Source: Leifsonia sp. ALI-44-B (GTDB taxonomy: Bacteria; Actinomycetota; Actinomycetes; Actinomycetales; Microbacteriaceae). From it: a stretch of 64,000 nt of DNA. Below are positions 8,721 to 17,737 of the stretch, piece by piece; position 1 is the first letter of the stretch, and every line of letters begins with the position of its first letter. The DNA lies in NCBI RefSeq assembly GCF_001984125.1, contig NZ_MTQL01000007.1:868001-932000 (forward strand), in the 5' to 3' direction. The position numbers and the translations under genes were made by a program. A model generated the notes under the pieces. That model saw only the letters and a list, made by a program, of their open reading frames with translations, was not told the origin of the DNA and ran no database searches.

Positions 8721-10001
8721 ATGAAAACAGCAAAGAAGCTGACGACGATCGCCGCGATGGCGGCGAGCGCGTTGCTCATCACGGCGTGTTCGGGCGGCTC
8801 CCCGTCCACGGCGCCGACGACGGCCGCAGCGGGAAGCGTCGACCTGCGCATGTCGGTGTGGAGTTCCGACGCGAAGCAGCTCGAACTCTTCAACTCCGTC
8901 GCCGACGAATACAAGAAGAGCCACCCCGAGATCGGCTCGATCACGTTCGAGTCGCTGCCCTTCGCCGACTACAACACGACGCTCACCACGCAGATCGCCG
9001 GTGGCAACGCCCCCGATATGGCGTGGGTGGGCGACATCGCCAAGGACCTCATCGTCTCGGATGCCCTCGTGCCGCTCACCGAACCCTTCAAGGCCACCGA
9101 CGGCTATGACTTCGACGACATCCTCCCGAGCGTGGCCAAATCGTTCTCGCAGGACGGGCAGCTCTACGCCTACCCCTTCTCCAACTCGCCCTTCGCCCTC
9201 TACGTCAACAAGACGCTGCTGGCCGAGGCGGGTCAGACCTTCGATCCCGAGGGCCTGACGTGGGACGACGTGTCGACCATGGGTTCGGCCGTCAACCAGA
9301 AGACGGGCAAGGCCGGTTTCGTCATCCGTGACTTCGACTACTCATCGTGGTTGACCCTGCCGAGCGTGTGGACCGGCTGGGGCGCCGAGGCCTGGAACGC
9401 CAAGGGCGACACCTGCCAGATGAACACCCCCGAGATGGTCGACGCGTTCCAGTTCTTGCACGACGCCATCTACGTGGACAAGTCGATGCCCGGCCCGGGC
9501 GTGACGGCGGACTTCTTCGCCGGTGACTCGGCCTTCACGACGGCTCAGGTGTCGCGCGCCTCGCTGCTCGACGGCTCGTTCGAATATGACATCTACCCGT
9601 TGCCGGCCGGACCCGCCGGCGAGTACTCGGTGCTCGGCCAGGCCGGCATGGGCGTGCTCGCCTCGAGCAAGCACCCGCAGGAGTCCACCGAGTTCCTCGC
9701 CTTCCTGACCAACCCGACCAACTCGGCCAAGCTCGCCCAGTTCTTCCCGCCGCCCCGCGAATCGCTCCTCACGGGCGAGAAGCTGGCCGCCGTGAACACG
9801 AAGCTCTCGGCCGAACAGCTCGAGCGCGTCGTCGTCGACGAACTGCCCGAGGCCGTGTCGCCTCCCGTGCACACGGGTCCCGCCAAGATCGCGCAGACCG
9901 GCAAGACCGTGCTCGACCGCATGTGGACGCCCGACGCGGATGTCGACGGGGTGCTCGACGAGATGTGCGTCGCCCTCAAGCCGCTGCTGACAGCCGAGTA
10001 G
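8721..10001 (+). CDS. Sugar ABC transporter substrate-binding lipoprotein
   Basis: A 426-residue extracellular solute-binding protein (family 1, MalE-like). The N-terminus is a lipoprotein signal: two lysine pairs, a hydrophobic core and the lipobox ITAC with Cys23, after which the protein would be lipid-anchored to the outer membrane face. The mature part has the usual blocks (ADEYKKSHPEI, GNAPDMAWVG, YAYPFSNSPFALYVNKTLL). I start it at the second ATG (8721) because the signal peptide begins there and GAGAG is five bases upstream; an ATG at 8709 would add four residues. It lies 18 bases after the oxidoreductase and 3 bases before the first permease. It feeds the permease pair; no ATPase gene is present here, so a shared MsiK-like ATPase elsewhere is likely. 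Confidence 0.93.
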   Translation: MKTAKKLTTIAAMAASALLITACSGGSPSTAPTTAAAGSVDLRMSVWSSDAKQLELFNSVADEYKKSHPEIGSITFESLPFADYNTTLTTQIAGGNAPDMAWVGDIAKDLIVSDALVPLTEPFKATDGYDFDDILPSVAKSFSQDGQLYAYPFSNSPFALYVNKTLLAEAGQTFDPEGLTWDDVSTMGSAVNQKTGKAGFVIRDFDYSSWLTLPSVWTGWGAEAWNAKGDTCQMNTPEMVDAFQFLHDAIYVDKSMPGPGVTADFFAGDSAFTTAQVSRASLLDGSFEYDIYPLPAGPAGEYSVLGQAGMGVLASSKHPQESTEFLAFLTNPTNSAKLAQFFPPPRESLLTGEKLAAVNTKLSAEQLERVVVDELPEAVSPPVHTGPAKIAQTGKTVLDRMWTPDADVDGVLDEMCVALKPLLTAE

Positions 10002-10004
10002 ACC

Positions 10005-10910
10005 ATGCCGACAACGCGTCAGCGCAGCTTCTGGACCACCAAACGGCGTGACGTCGTTGCCGGGTACGTCTTCATCGCGCCACAGTTCGCCGGGATCATC
10101 GCCTTCGTGTTGATCCCGGTGGGCCTCGGCATCTGGTTCAGCCTCAACGAGTGGAACATCTTCACGGGCAACCTGACGTTCGTCGGGGGCGACAACTACG
10201 CCCGCGCGATCGCCGACCCCCAACTGCCCGCGGTGCTCGGGGCCACGGCCATCTTCTCGGGCGGCGTCGTCGTCCTGAACCTGGCCGTGGGCCTCGGGCT
10301 CGCGGTGCTGCTCAACCGCAAGATCCGCGGCGGCGCACTGTTCCGCACCCTATTCTTCTCGCCCGTCGTCATCTCGGTCGTGGCGTGGACCCTCGTGTGG
10401 GGATTCCTGCTGCAGGACAACGGCGCCATCAACAACCTGCTGCTCATGTTCGGGGTCGACGGCCCCAACTGGTTGCAGCAGGGCCCGACGGCCATGTTCG
10501 CCGTCATCGTCACGCAGGTCATCCGCAGCGTGGGCGTCAACATGATCCTCTTCCTGTCGGCGCTGCAGGGTGTGCCGCGCGAGCTGTACGAGGCCGCCCG
10601 CGTGGATGGTGCGAGCCCGGCCGCGGTGTTCTTCCGCATCACGCTGCCGCTCATCTCGCCCACGCTGCTGCTCACGGCCATCATCACGATCGTCGGCTCG
10701 CTGCAGGCGTTCGCGCAGGTCGCGGTGCTCACCGAGGGCGGCCCCGACCTGTCCACCACCGTGCTCGTCTACTACGTCTTCCAGCAGGCGTTCCAGTTCA
10801 ACGACATCGGCTACGGTTCGACCCTCGCGTTGATGCTCCTGAGCTTCGTGCTCGTGCTCACGGTCGTGCAGTGGCAGCTCCGACGAAAGTGGGTTTTCTA
10901 TGAAGACTGA
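10005..10910 (+). CDS. Sugar ABC transporter permease (MalF-type)
   Basis: A 301-residue integral membrane protein with about six helices, the size and layout of binding-protein-dependent sugar permease 1. The conserved EAA loop that contacts the ATPase is visible as YEAARVDGASPAAVFFRITL in the fourth fifth of the protein. It starts three bases after the binding-protein stop and its 3' end overlaps the next permease gene by 11 bases, so the pair is made together. Confidence 0.95.
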   Translation: MPTTRQRSFWTTKRRDVVAGYVFIAPQFAGIIAFVLIPVGLGIWFSLNEWNIFTGNLTFVGGDNYARAIADPQLPAVLGATAIFSGGVVVLNLAVGLGLAVLLNRKIRGGALFRTLFFSPVVISVVAWTLVWGFLLQDNGAINNLLLMFGVDGPNWLQQGPTAMFAVIVTQVIRSVGVNMILFLSALQGVPRELYEAARVDGASPAAVFFRITLPLISPTLLLTAIITIVGSLQAFAQVAVLTEGGPDLSTTVLVYYVFQQAFQFNDIGYGSTLALMLLSFVLVLTVVQWQLRRKWVFYED

Positions 10911-11853
10911 GCCGACACTCAGAACACGGTCGGATGCTCGGGGCCCGGGTGCAGGTGCAGGCCGCGGGTCGCGCCGCCCGATCGAACCCGACCCGCTCGT
11001 GACCACGCGGGAGCGCCGCATCCGCAGCCGTTGGCGTTCGGTGATCCTGATCGGCGCGTTGATCGTGCTGGTGATTCCCTTCGCGGTGCCGACCATCTGG
11101 ATGATCACGTCGTCGTTCAAGCCGCTCAACGAGATCTTCGCGTCGCCGCCCACGCTCTTCGCGGCGAACCCGACGGTGGCTGCCTATGGCGAGGCCTTCA
11201 CGTTCCAGCCGTTCGCGCAGCAATACGCCAACAGCCTCTACATCGCCATCGCGGTCACGGTCGTCACGATGCTGGTGTCGAGCCTGGCGGGCTACGCATT
11301 CGCGCGCATCCCGTTCCCCTTCAAGAACACGCTCTTCCTGATCGTGTTGCTGGGGTTGCTCGTGCCCAGCGAGGTGACGATCATCCCCCTGTTCCAGATC
11401 TTCAAGACGCTGGGGCTGATCAACACGCACCTGCCGCTGCTGCTCGTCCCCGCGTTCGGCGCCCCCGCGGTGCTCGGAACCTTCATCATGCGGCAGTTCT
11501 TCATCTCGCTGCCCGTCGAGCTGGAGGAGGCCGCGCGGCTCGACGGCCTCGGCCGCGTGGCGATCTGGTGGCGCATCTGCCTGCCGCTCGCCAAACCGGC
11601 GCTGTCGGCGGTAGCCATCCTCACGTTCCTGGGCTCGTGGAACATGTACCTCGAGCCCACGGTCTACCTGACGAGCCCCGAGCTCTTCACGTTGCCGCAG
11701 GCGCTGACCCGCTTCACCGATGCCTATGGCGGCGAGATGTGGGACACGCAGCTCGCGGCGGCGACCATGACCGTGGTGCCCGTGCTGATCGTGTTCCTCA
11801 TCGCCCAGCGGCAGTTCGTCGAGGGGCTCGCCCATTCCGGGCTGAAAGGCTGA
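10900..11853 (+). CDS. Sugar ABC transporter permease (MalG-type)
   Basis: A 317-residue permease with six predicted helices and the EAA loop EEAARLDGLGRVAIWWRICL. The first 45 residues are an Arg/Pro/Gly-rich cytoplasmic extension before the first helix (VILIGALIVLVIPFAVPTIW). It overlaps the MalF-type gene by 11 bases and is followed 12 bases later by the acetyl esterase gene. It forms the heterodimeric membrane channel with the preceding permease. Confidence 0.95.
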   Translation: MKTEPTLRTRSDARGPGAGAGRGSRRPIEPDPLVTTRERRIRSRWRSVILIGALIVLVIPFAVPTIWMITSSFKPLNEIFASPPTLFAANPTVAAYGEAFTFQPFAQQYANSLYIAIAVTVVTMLVSSLAGYAFARIPFPFKNTLFLIVLLGLLVPSEVTIIPLFQIFKTLGLINTHLPLLLVPAFGAPAVLGTFIMRQFFISLPVELEEAARLDGLGRVAIWWRICLPLAKPALSAVAILTFLGSWNMYLEPTVYLTSPELFTLPQALTRFTDAYGGEMWDTQLAAATMTVVPVLIVFLIAQRQFVEGLAHSGLKG

Positions 11854-11865
11854 GAGGATCGCTGC

Positions 11866-12840
11866 ATGTTCACCGATCTGCCCGAGGCGGCGCTGCGAGA
11901 GTTTCGCAGCGCCGTTTCCCGCCCCGACGACTTCGACGCGTTCTGGGCGCGCACGCTGGCCGAGTCCCGCGCCGCGCGCGCCCCGCAGACGAGCCGACCT
12001 TTTCACAGCCCGCTGACCGCCGTCGAGATCAGCGACCTCGAGTTCTCGGGGTTCGGGGGTGACCGCATCCGTGCCTGGGTGATTGCGCCCGCCGGTGCCG
12101 CCGACGGGCCGCCGCTGCCCGCGGTCGTCGAGTATCTGGGTTACGGCGCCGGCCGCGGCAATCCGCTGTCGCACCTCTTATATGCGTCGGCGGGGTTCGT
12201 GCACGTCGTCGTCGACTCGCGCGGGCAGGGTGCCGGGCGCGGGCAGGCCACCGGCCACACGCCCGATCCGCACGGCGCGGGGCCGTCGTTCCCCGGCAAG
12301 ATGACGGCGGGCATCGAGCATCCCGCTACCTATTACTACCGGCGGCTCATCACCGATGCCGTGCTGGCCGTCGATGAGGTGCGCGCGCTGCCCATCGTCG
12401 ACGCCGCGCGCGTCGGGGTCGTGGGTGGAAGTCAGGGCGGCGCGCTCGCCATCGCGGCTGCGGCCCTGTGCGACGATCTGCGCGCTGCCGTGGCGTTCGT
12501 GCCGTTCCTCTCGGATGTCATGCGCGCCACGACCATCACGAACGAGAACCCCTACGCCGAGATCGCGCACTTCCTGGCCAACCAGCGGGCACGCGTCGAG
12601 GATGTCGCCACCACGGTCGCCTATGTGGACGGCGTGAACTTCGCCCGCCGCGCGCAGACGCCCGTCTGGTACACCGTCGCTCTCATGGACCCCATCTGCC
12701 CGCCGTCGACGGTCTTCGCCTCGTTCAACGAGTATGCCGGGCCGAAGCACATCACGGTGTGGCCGTATAACGGCCACGAGGGCGGCGGCATCGAAGACCG
12801 AGCGCTGTCGCTCGAGGTTTTCACGACGGCTCTGGCCTGA
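11866..12840 (+). CDS. Acetyl xylan esterase / cephalosporin-C deacetylase family (CE7)
   Basis: A 324-residue carbohydrate esterase of family 7 that removes acetyl groups from small, imported sugars. The alpha/beta-hydrolase triad is complete: Ser189 in GGSQGG, Asp275 in the family signature DPICPP, and His304 in GHEGG. RGQ near residues 119-121 matches the conserved CE7 block. No signal peptide is present, consistent with the family's usual cytoplasmic role on oligosaccharides after uptake. It is the last gene of the FAD oxidoreductase-ABC operon and converges on the alpha-mannosidase gene. Together they suggest use of an acetylated, mannose-containing glycan, which is inference. Confidence 0.92.
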   Translation: MFTDLPEAALREFRSAVSRPDDFDAFWARTLAESRAARAPQTSRPFHSPLTAVEISDLEFSGFGGDRIRAWVIAPAGAADGPPLPAVVEYLGYGAGRGNPLSHLLYASAGFVHVVVDSRGQGAGRGQATGHTPDPHGAGPSFPGKMTAGIEHPATYYYRRLITDAVLAVDEVRALPIVDAARVGVVGGSQGGALAIAAAALCDDLRAAVAFVPFLSDVMRATTITNENPYAEIAHFLANQRARVEDVATTVAYVDGVNFARRAQTPVWYTVALMDPICPPSTVFASFNEYAGPKHITVWPYNGHEGGGIEDRALSLEVFTTALA

Positions 12841-12899
12841 CCGCCTTCTCGCGCACCGCGCATCGCAGGCCGCACACCGCGCACCGCACGCCGGAACGC

Positions 12900-12945
12900 C
12901 GAAACGCCTGGCCCATCCCTCTCGGGGGACAGTCCAAGCGTTTCG
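12900..12945. terminator. Inverted repeat between convergent esterase and mannosidase genes
   Basis: Arms CGAAACGCCTGG and CCAAGCGTTTCG pair over 12 positions with one mismatch around a 22-base spacer, in the 131-base gap between two converging genes. There is no T tract, so it is a possible bidirectional terminator rather than a certain one. Confidence 0.4.
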
Positions 12946-12971
12946 TCGTATCGCCTGCGCGAACCGGGTGA

Positions 12972-15900
12972 CTACGGCCGCACGAAGCGCAGCGTCACGA
13001 TCTGGAACGGTCGCACCTCGAGCTCGGCCGATGACCCGTCGGTGCCGACGAGCCCGTCCGCGGCTGCGAGGGTGCGTTCCAGCAGGTCGGTCTCGTCGAT
13101 GCGCGCCACGTCGAATGCGGCGTCGAGCGTGCCCCGGGCGCGGGCCCCCGTCGACTCGTACAGCCGCACGATGACGTCGCCGCTGCCATCCTCGGCGAGC
13201 TTGACGGCCTCGACCACGATGGCCGGGTTCGACGACGCGACGAGCGGGGCGATGGATTTTTCGGCCACACCGGTGAGCGTGCGCAGCGGGAGGTTGCGCT
13301 GATAGCCGGCCTCGACCGCATCCGGGATCGTCGCCCCGATGCCCACCGAGACGTTGAGCGTGTGCAGGCCCTGGTCGGCGGCGGGGTCGGGGAACACGGG
13401 CGCGCGCAGCAGCGAGAGGCGCACGGTCGTGGCATCCGAGCGCGTGCGACGGCCCTCGGAGGTTTCGCCCCGCGTCCGACCGATGTCGTGGCCGTAGGTG
13501 GCGTCGTTGGCGATGACCACGCCGAAGTCGCGCTCGCCGACGTGCACCCAGCGGTGGGCGGAGGTCTCGAAGCGCGCCGCATCCCACGACGTGTTGGTGT
13601 GGGTGGGGCGGTAGACGTGCCCGAACTGGATCTCGGAGGCCGCGCGCTCGGCGTGCACGTCGAGCGGGAACGCCAGCTTCAGCAACTTCTGCGATTCGTG
13701 CCAGTCGATGGTGGTGCGGATGTCGATGGTCGCCGCATCGGCGGGCACCGACACCAGCTGCTCGACCGTCGACGAGCCGAAGGAGCGCGAGATCTTGAGC
13801 GCCTGACCCGAGTCGCCATCGAGCGACACGATCTCGACGGAGTCCGCCGCGGTCAGGTTCTCGGTGTGGCGGCGGTAGTGGTCGTCGATGTCCCAGGCAT
13901 CCCATTTGTTCGGGGTGTCGCGGTGCAGCTGCAGCAGGTTGGCGGTCTGCCCGGCGGGCACGACCTCGCGCTGCCGGCGCTTGTCGACGATCGACGTGAT
14001 GAGGCCTCGGCCGTCGAAGACCACGCGTACGTGCTCGTTCTCGATCACGTACTGAGCGGTGTCGGCACCGCCGTTGCTGCCGACAACGCCGTCTGGGCGG
14101 GTGATGGCGGCCGTGCCCGTCGGCTGAGCGAGCGGCGCGCCGCCCCCGAGCGCGGGCACGCCGTCGACGGCGAACGGCGACGCGTTCACCCGCACGGTTT
14201 CGGTGCCGCTGCCCGCGAGGGCGGCGATCGACGCGGCGATGATGTCCTCGAGCACGGCGGCCACGCGCGCGTAGTTGCGCTCGGCCTCCTGATGCACCCA
14301 GGCGATCGAGGTGCCGGGCAGCACGTCGTGAAACTGCTGCAGCAGCACGGTGTGCCAGGCCTCGGTCAGCGCCTCGACGGGGTAGGCGGCGCCCGCCCGC
14401 ACGGCCGCCGTGGTTGCCCAGAGTTCGGCCTCGCGCAGCAGGTGCTCTGACCGCCGGTTGCCCTGTTTGGTGCGGGCCTGCGACGTGTAGGTGCCGCGGT
14501 GGAACTCGAGGTAGAGCTCGCCCGACCAGACGGGCGGCGCGGGGTACTCGGCCTCGGCCTCTTCGAAGAACCGTCGGGGGCTCGACAGCTCGACGGTCGG
14601 CGAGCCTTCGAGGCTCTCGGTGCGGGCGGCCGTGGCGAGCATCTCGCGCGTGGGCCCGCCGCCGCCGTCGCCATAGCCGAAGGGCACGAGCGACATGGTG
14701 CCGCGGCCCTTCTCGGCGTATTGCCGCTCGGCGCGCGCGAGGTCCTCGCCCGAGAGGTCGGAGTTGTAGAGGTCGACGGGCGGGAAATGCGTGAAGATCT
14801 GAGTGCCGTCGATACCCTCCCAGCGGAACGTGTGGTGCGGCATGACGTTGGTCTCGTTCCACGAGATCTTCTGCGTCAAGAACCAGCGGGCTCCGGCCGC
14901 CGCGGCGATCTGGGGCAGGGCCGCCGAGTAGCCGAACGAGTCTGGCAGCCACACCTCCTCGGTGTCGATGCCGAATTCCTCGAGGAAGAATCGCTTGCCG
15001 GCCACGAACTGCCGCGCGAGCGCCTCGCCGCCCGGCAGGTTGGTGTCCGATTCGACCCACATGCCGCCGACGGGCACGAAGTTGCCCGTGGTCGCATGCG
15101 CGCGCACGCGCTCGAAGAGCTCGGGGTAGGACGCTTTCAGCCAGGCATACTGCTGGGCGGATGACGCGGCGAACACGAAGTCCGGATTGCGATCGATCAG
15201 GTCGCACACGTTCGAGAACGTGCGCGCCACCTTGCGCACGGTCTCGCGCGTCGGCCACAGCCAGGCCGAGTCGATGTGGGCGTGCCCGACGGCGTGCAGG
15301 TGGTGGGCGCTCGACGACGCGGGCGCCGCCAGCGCGGGGGCGAGGATCTCTCGGGCGGCGTCGGCCGTGCCGCGCACATTCGCAGGGTCGAGCGCGTCGA
15401 CGGCCCGGTCGAGGGCGTGCAGAATCGATGCCGCGCGCTGCGACGCCTCGGGCAGTTCGGCCGCGAGCTGCACGAGCACGCGCAGGTCCTGTTCGAGCTC
15501 CCACACGGCGTGGTCGCGCAGGCCGATCTCCAGCCGCGCGAGCCGGTAGATCGGGTCGGTGCCGGCCGTGGCCTTGTCACCGTAGGGCGTCGGGGCGAAC
15601 GACCAGTCGCCCGTCACGTTGGGGTTCGAGGCGGCCTCGATGAAGAGGTCGACCGAGGTGGCGCCGTCGAGCGGGACGGCCTGGTTGAAGGGTTCGACGG
15701 CCTTCACGATGCGCCCGTCGGGGGAGTAGACCGTGCCCTCGGCCTCGAAGCCCGACTGCGCACCCGTGTAACCGAGGTCGACGACGAGTTCGGGGTCGCT
15801 GCGGCCCTCGTCGGCCCAGCCCGCCGGAAGCTCGCCCGTCACGCGGAACCACACCGTGCCCCACGGTTTGCCCCATGCCTCGCCGATCGAGAAGGGCCGG

Positions 15901-16064
15901 AACTCCCCGGTGTGCTCGCGCATGGTCTCGAAGGGAACGGGTTCGTCCGGGACATCCCAGGCGGTGATGGTCAGCGGCGACCGTTCGCGGTAGAGCGCCG
16001 GAAGGATCCGCTCGGATCGGAAACGGGCAACGCGGAGTTCGACCTGGGAACGACTGAAGTGCAT
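12972..16064 (-). CDS. Alpha-mannosidase, glycoside hydrolase family 38
   Basis: A 1030-residue GH38 enzyme, the normal length for the bacterial class II type, hydrolysing terminal alpha-mannosyl residues with a metal-dependent retaining mechanism. The metal-binding motif GHAHIDSAWLWP places His263 and Asp265, and the nucleophile is Asp375 in VWLPDSFGY. The mid-region motif QQFHDVLPGT and the C-terminal beta-sandwich with a bound-sugar surface are also present. No signal peptide is seen, so it works on imported oligosaccharides. It is convergent with the ABC transporter/esterase operon and lies downstream of the Tat-exported beta-helix gene on the same strand (58-base gap), with which it may share a transcript. 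Confidence 0.95.
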   Translation of the reverse strand: MHFSRSQVELRVARFRSERILPALYRERSPLTITAWDVPDEPVPFETMREHTGEFRPFSIGEAWGKPWGTVWFRVTGELPAGWADEGRSDPELVVDLGYTGAQSGFEAEGTVYSPDGRIVKAVEPFNQAVPLDGATSVDLFIEAASNPNVTGDWSFAPTPYGDKATAGTDPIYRLARLEIGLRDHAVWELEQDLRVLVQLAAELPEASQRAASILHALDRAVDALDPANVRGTADAAREILAPALAAPASSSAHHLHAVGHAHIDSAWLWPTRETVRKVARTFSNVCDLIDRNPDFVFAASSAQQYAWLKASYPELFERVRAHATTGNFVPVGGMWVESDTNLPGGEALARQFVAGKRFFLEEFGIDTEEVWLPDSFGYSAALPQIAAAAGARWFLTQKISWNETNVMPHHTFRWEGIDGTQIFTHFPPVDLYNSDLSGEDLARAERQYAEKGRGTMSLVPFGYGDGGGGPTREMLATAARTESLEGSPTVELSSPRRFFEEAEAEYPAPPVWSGELYLEFHRGTYTSQARTKQGNRRSEHLLREAELWATTAAVRAGAAYPVEALTEAWHTVLLQQFHDVLPGTSIAWVHQEAERNYARVAAVLEDIIAASIAALAGSGTETVRVNASPFAVDGVPALGGGAPLAQPTGTAAITRPDGVVGSNGGADTAQYVIENEHVRVVFDGRGLITSIVDKRRQREVVPAGQTANLLQLHRDTPNKWDAWDIDDHYRRHTENLTAADSVEIVSLDGDSGQALKISRSFGSSTVEQLVSVPADAATIDIRTTIDWHESQKLLKLAFPLDVHAERAASEIQFGHVYRPTHTNTSWDAARFETSAHRWVHVGERDFGVVIANDATYGHDIGRTRGETSEGRRTRSDATTVRLSLLRAPVFPDPAADQGLHTLNVSVGIGATIPDAVEAGYQRNLPLRTLTGVAEKSIAPLVASSNPAIVVEAVKLAEDGSGDVIVRLYESTGARARGTLDAAFDVARIDETDLLERTLAAADGLVGTDGSSAELEVRPFQIVTLRFVRP

Positions 16065-16122
16065 CGGGGGACTTTCTGGTGAGAAGGATGTGCGGGGAAG
16101 AACGTGGGGCAGAAAAACGGGG

Positions 16123-17631
16123 TCAGGATGCGATGGTGACGCGACGTCCGTCGGGGAAAACGGCCACCTTGCGCCATCCGCTGCCGTTCTGCTCCCAGCC
16201 CTCGTTGACCGAACCCGCCGCGGGCGTGGGCACCGAGCCCGCGAAACGGTTCTGCGTGGTGTAGCCGGCGGCCGTCATGCTCGTGTAACCCGGCAGGTCG
16301 AAGGATGACCGGTAGCCGTTGTCCACGATGAGGGATGCCTCGTCGTCGACGCCCGAGCCCAACTCGATGGTCGGCGTGATGAAACGGGTGGAACGCGCAT
16401 CCGGTCCGAGCACGATGGCCTTGGCGGTGGGGAACTGGCTGCGGATGACGCCGAAGTAGCCGCCCACGACCGTGAGGTTGCGCACGTAGAAGTCCGAGCC
16501 CTGCCCATCGACGCCGACGCCGAGACAGTGCGCGCCCGAGGTGGGGAAGAAGTTCGGGTTGACGATCATGTGGCTGATGCCCGCGTCGATCTTGATCTCG
16601 TAGCCGTTGCGCGACCCCTCGGAGCGGAAGTTCAGCAACGTGAGCCCCGAGTTCACGGATTTGCGATTCTGGTTGCGCACCGACTGCAAACCGACCGTGC
16701 CGCCAATGGCCTGGCAGTCGAGCAACGTCATGTTGGTGGGCGCCAGCAGGAACCCGCCGAGCCCCGGGCTGATGGCCTCGACGTTGGTCATCGAGCCGCC
16801 GATCGACGCCAGGCCCGAGTCCTGCACGCCCCAGCCGCCGGGCGACACGATCTTGATCTTGTTGAATGCGTTGGCGTAGGAGTACTCGTCGTTGACGCCC
16901 GAGACGAAGGTCGCGCGCTCGCGGAAGATGCCCGATTTGCCGGTCTTCTGGATCCAGAGGTTGCGGAACTCGCAGTTCACGAGCGAGCGCAGGTAGAGCC
17001 CGTGGCCGCCGCCCGTCGTGCCCGTCATCTCGAAGTCGGCCAGCACGACGCCCGTCGCCTTGTTGTTGTTGGCGGGGCCGGCCTTGTCGCCCACCTGCCC
17101 CGTGACGGTGAAGATGTCCTCGGTGGCGCCGGCGATCTGGATGATCTTCGTCTGACGCATGCCCGCGCCGATGATCTTGGGGCCCGCGTAGCCGTAGGGC
17201 TGGCCGTTCACAGGTTGCACGGGGCTGTTGCGGTAGTCGACCGACAGACCACGCACGTGGATCTGGCCCGCGGGCAGCGACACCTCGCCGCCCGGCGCCG
17301 TCATGGCTTTGTTGATGGCGGCCTGCACGGCGGATGTGTTGTCGGCCCCGGCCACGTCGACGAAACCGAACTCGGGGTCGAGGGGCGAGATGGGGCCCTC
17401 GTTGACCGTGACGGCGGTGGCCTTGGGGCCCTTCGGCGGCTTCGGCTTGCCCGCCAGGGACGTGTCGGTGGCGGCGTTGGCCGGCGACCCGATGCTCGCG
17501 ACCGAGGCGACGGCTCCGGCCGCGGCCACCGCCGAGGCGGTCAGGAAGTTGCGGCGTGCCGATCCCTGTCCCGTCGTGGCTGGTGCGTTCTCGTGGGTGG
17601 TCTCGCTCGAGCGTGGTGTCTTCTTTGACAT
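16123..17631 (-). CDS. Tat-exported right-handed beta-helix protein (polysaccharide-lyase/hydrolase-like)
   Basis: A 502-residue secreted protein. Residues 26-27 are the twin arginines of a Tat signal (ARRNFL followed by an Ala-rich core and a cleavage region near SPANAA). The body reads as a right-handed beta-helix: an N-terminal N-cap with GADNTSAVQAAINKA, then repeated short strands with Asn ladders typical of pectate-lyase-like and GH28-like folds. I see no clear catalytic signature, so the activity (lyase, hydrolase or binding) is open. GAAAGG lies 8 bases before the ATG. It is divergent from the LacI gene, with a dyad operator between them, and precedes the mannosidase. It could act outside the cell on the glycan whose fragments the ABC system imports. 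Confidence 0.75.
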   Translation of the reverse strand: MSKKTPRSSETTHENAPATTGQGSARRNFLTASAVAAAGAVASVASIGSPANAATDTSLAGKPKPPKGPKATAVTVNEGPISPLDPEFGFVDVAGADNTSAVQAAINKAMTAPGGEVSLPAGQIHVRGLSVDYRNSPVQPVNGQPYGYAGPKIIGAGMRQTKIIQIAGATEDIFTVTGQVGDKAGPANNNKATGVVLADFEMTGTTGGGHGLYLRSLVNCEFRNLWIQKTGKSGIFRERATFVSGVNDEYSYANAFNKIKIVSPGGWGVQDSGLASIGGSMTNVEAISPGLGGFLLAPTNMTLLDCQAIGGTVGLQSVRNQNRKSVNSGLTLLNFRSEGSRNGYEIKIDAGISHMIVNPNFFPTSGAHCLGVGVDGQGSDFYVRNLTVVGGYFGVIRSQFPTAKAIVLGPDARSTRFITPTIELGSGVDDEASLIVDNGYRSSFDLPGYTSMTAAGYTTQNRFAGSVPTPAAGSVNEGWEQNGSGWRKVAVFPDGRRVTIAS

Positions 17632-17705
17632 CGTCGTAGCCTTTCAGTCCGGGGGCGCGTGCGGCCTACGAGGAGCCTGAGGCATCCATCTGGTACCGTC
17701 AAGAT

Positions 17706-17719
17706 GTAATACCTATTAC
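17706..17719. promoter_or_regulatory. LacI operator-like dyad GTAATA-CC-TATTAC
   Basis: A perfect 6+6 inverted repeat with a two-base centre lies in the divergent gap between the beta-helix gene and the LacI gene, 18 bases from the LacI start. Its position over the promoters fits autoregulation. A close relative of the sequence occurs at 7006-7017 ahead of the transport operon. An AT-rich operator without the usual central CG is somewhat unusual for LacI proteins. Confidence 0.6.
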
Positions 17720-17737
17720 TCGACGAAGAGGGTGGTC

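Noticed and set aside
12178-15504. 1108-codon open frame on the minus strand inside the mannosidase region
   Set aside because: It overlaps the GH38 gene in another frame and is Arg/Ala-rich with no motif. Long shadow frames are expected in DNA with GC-rich third positions.
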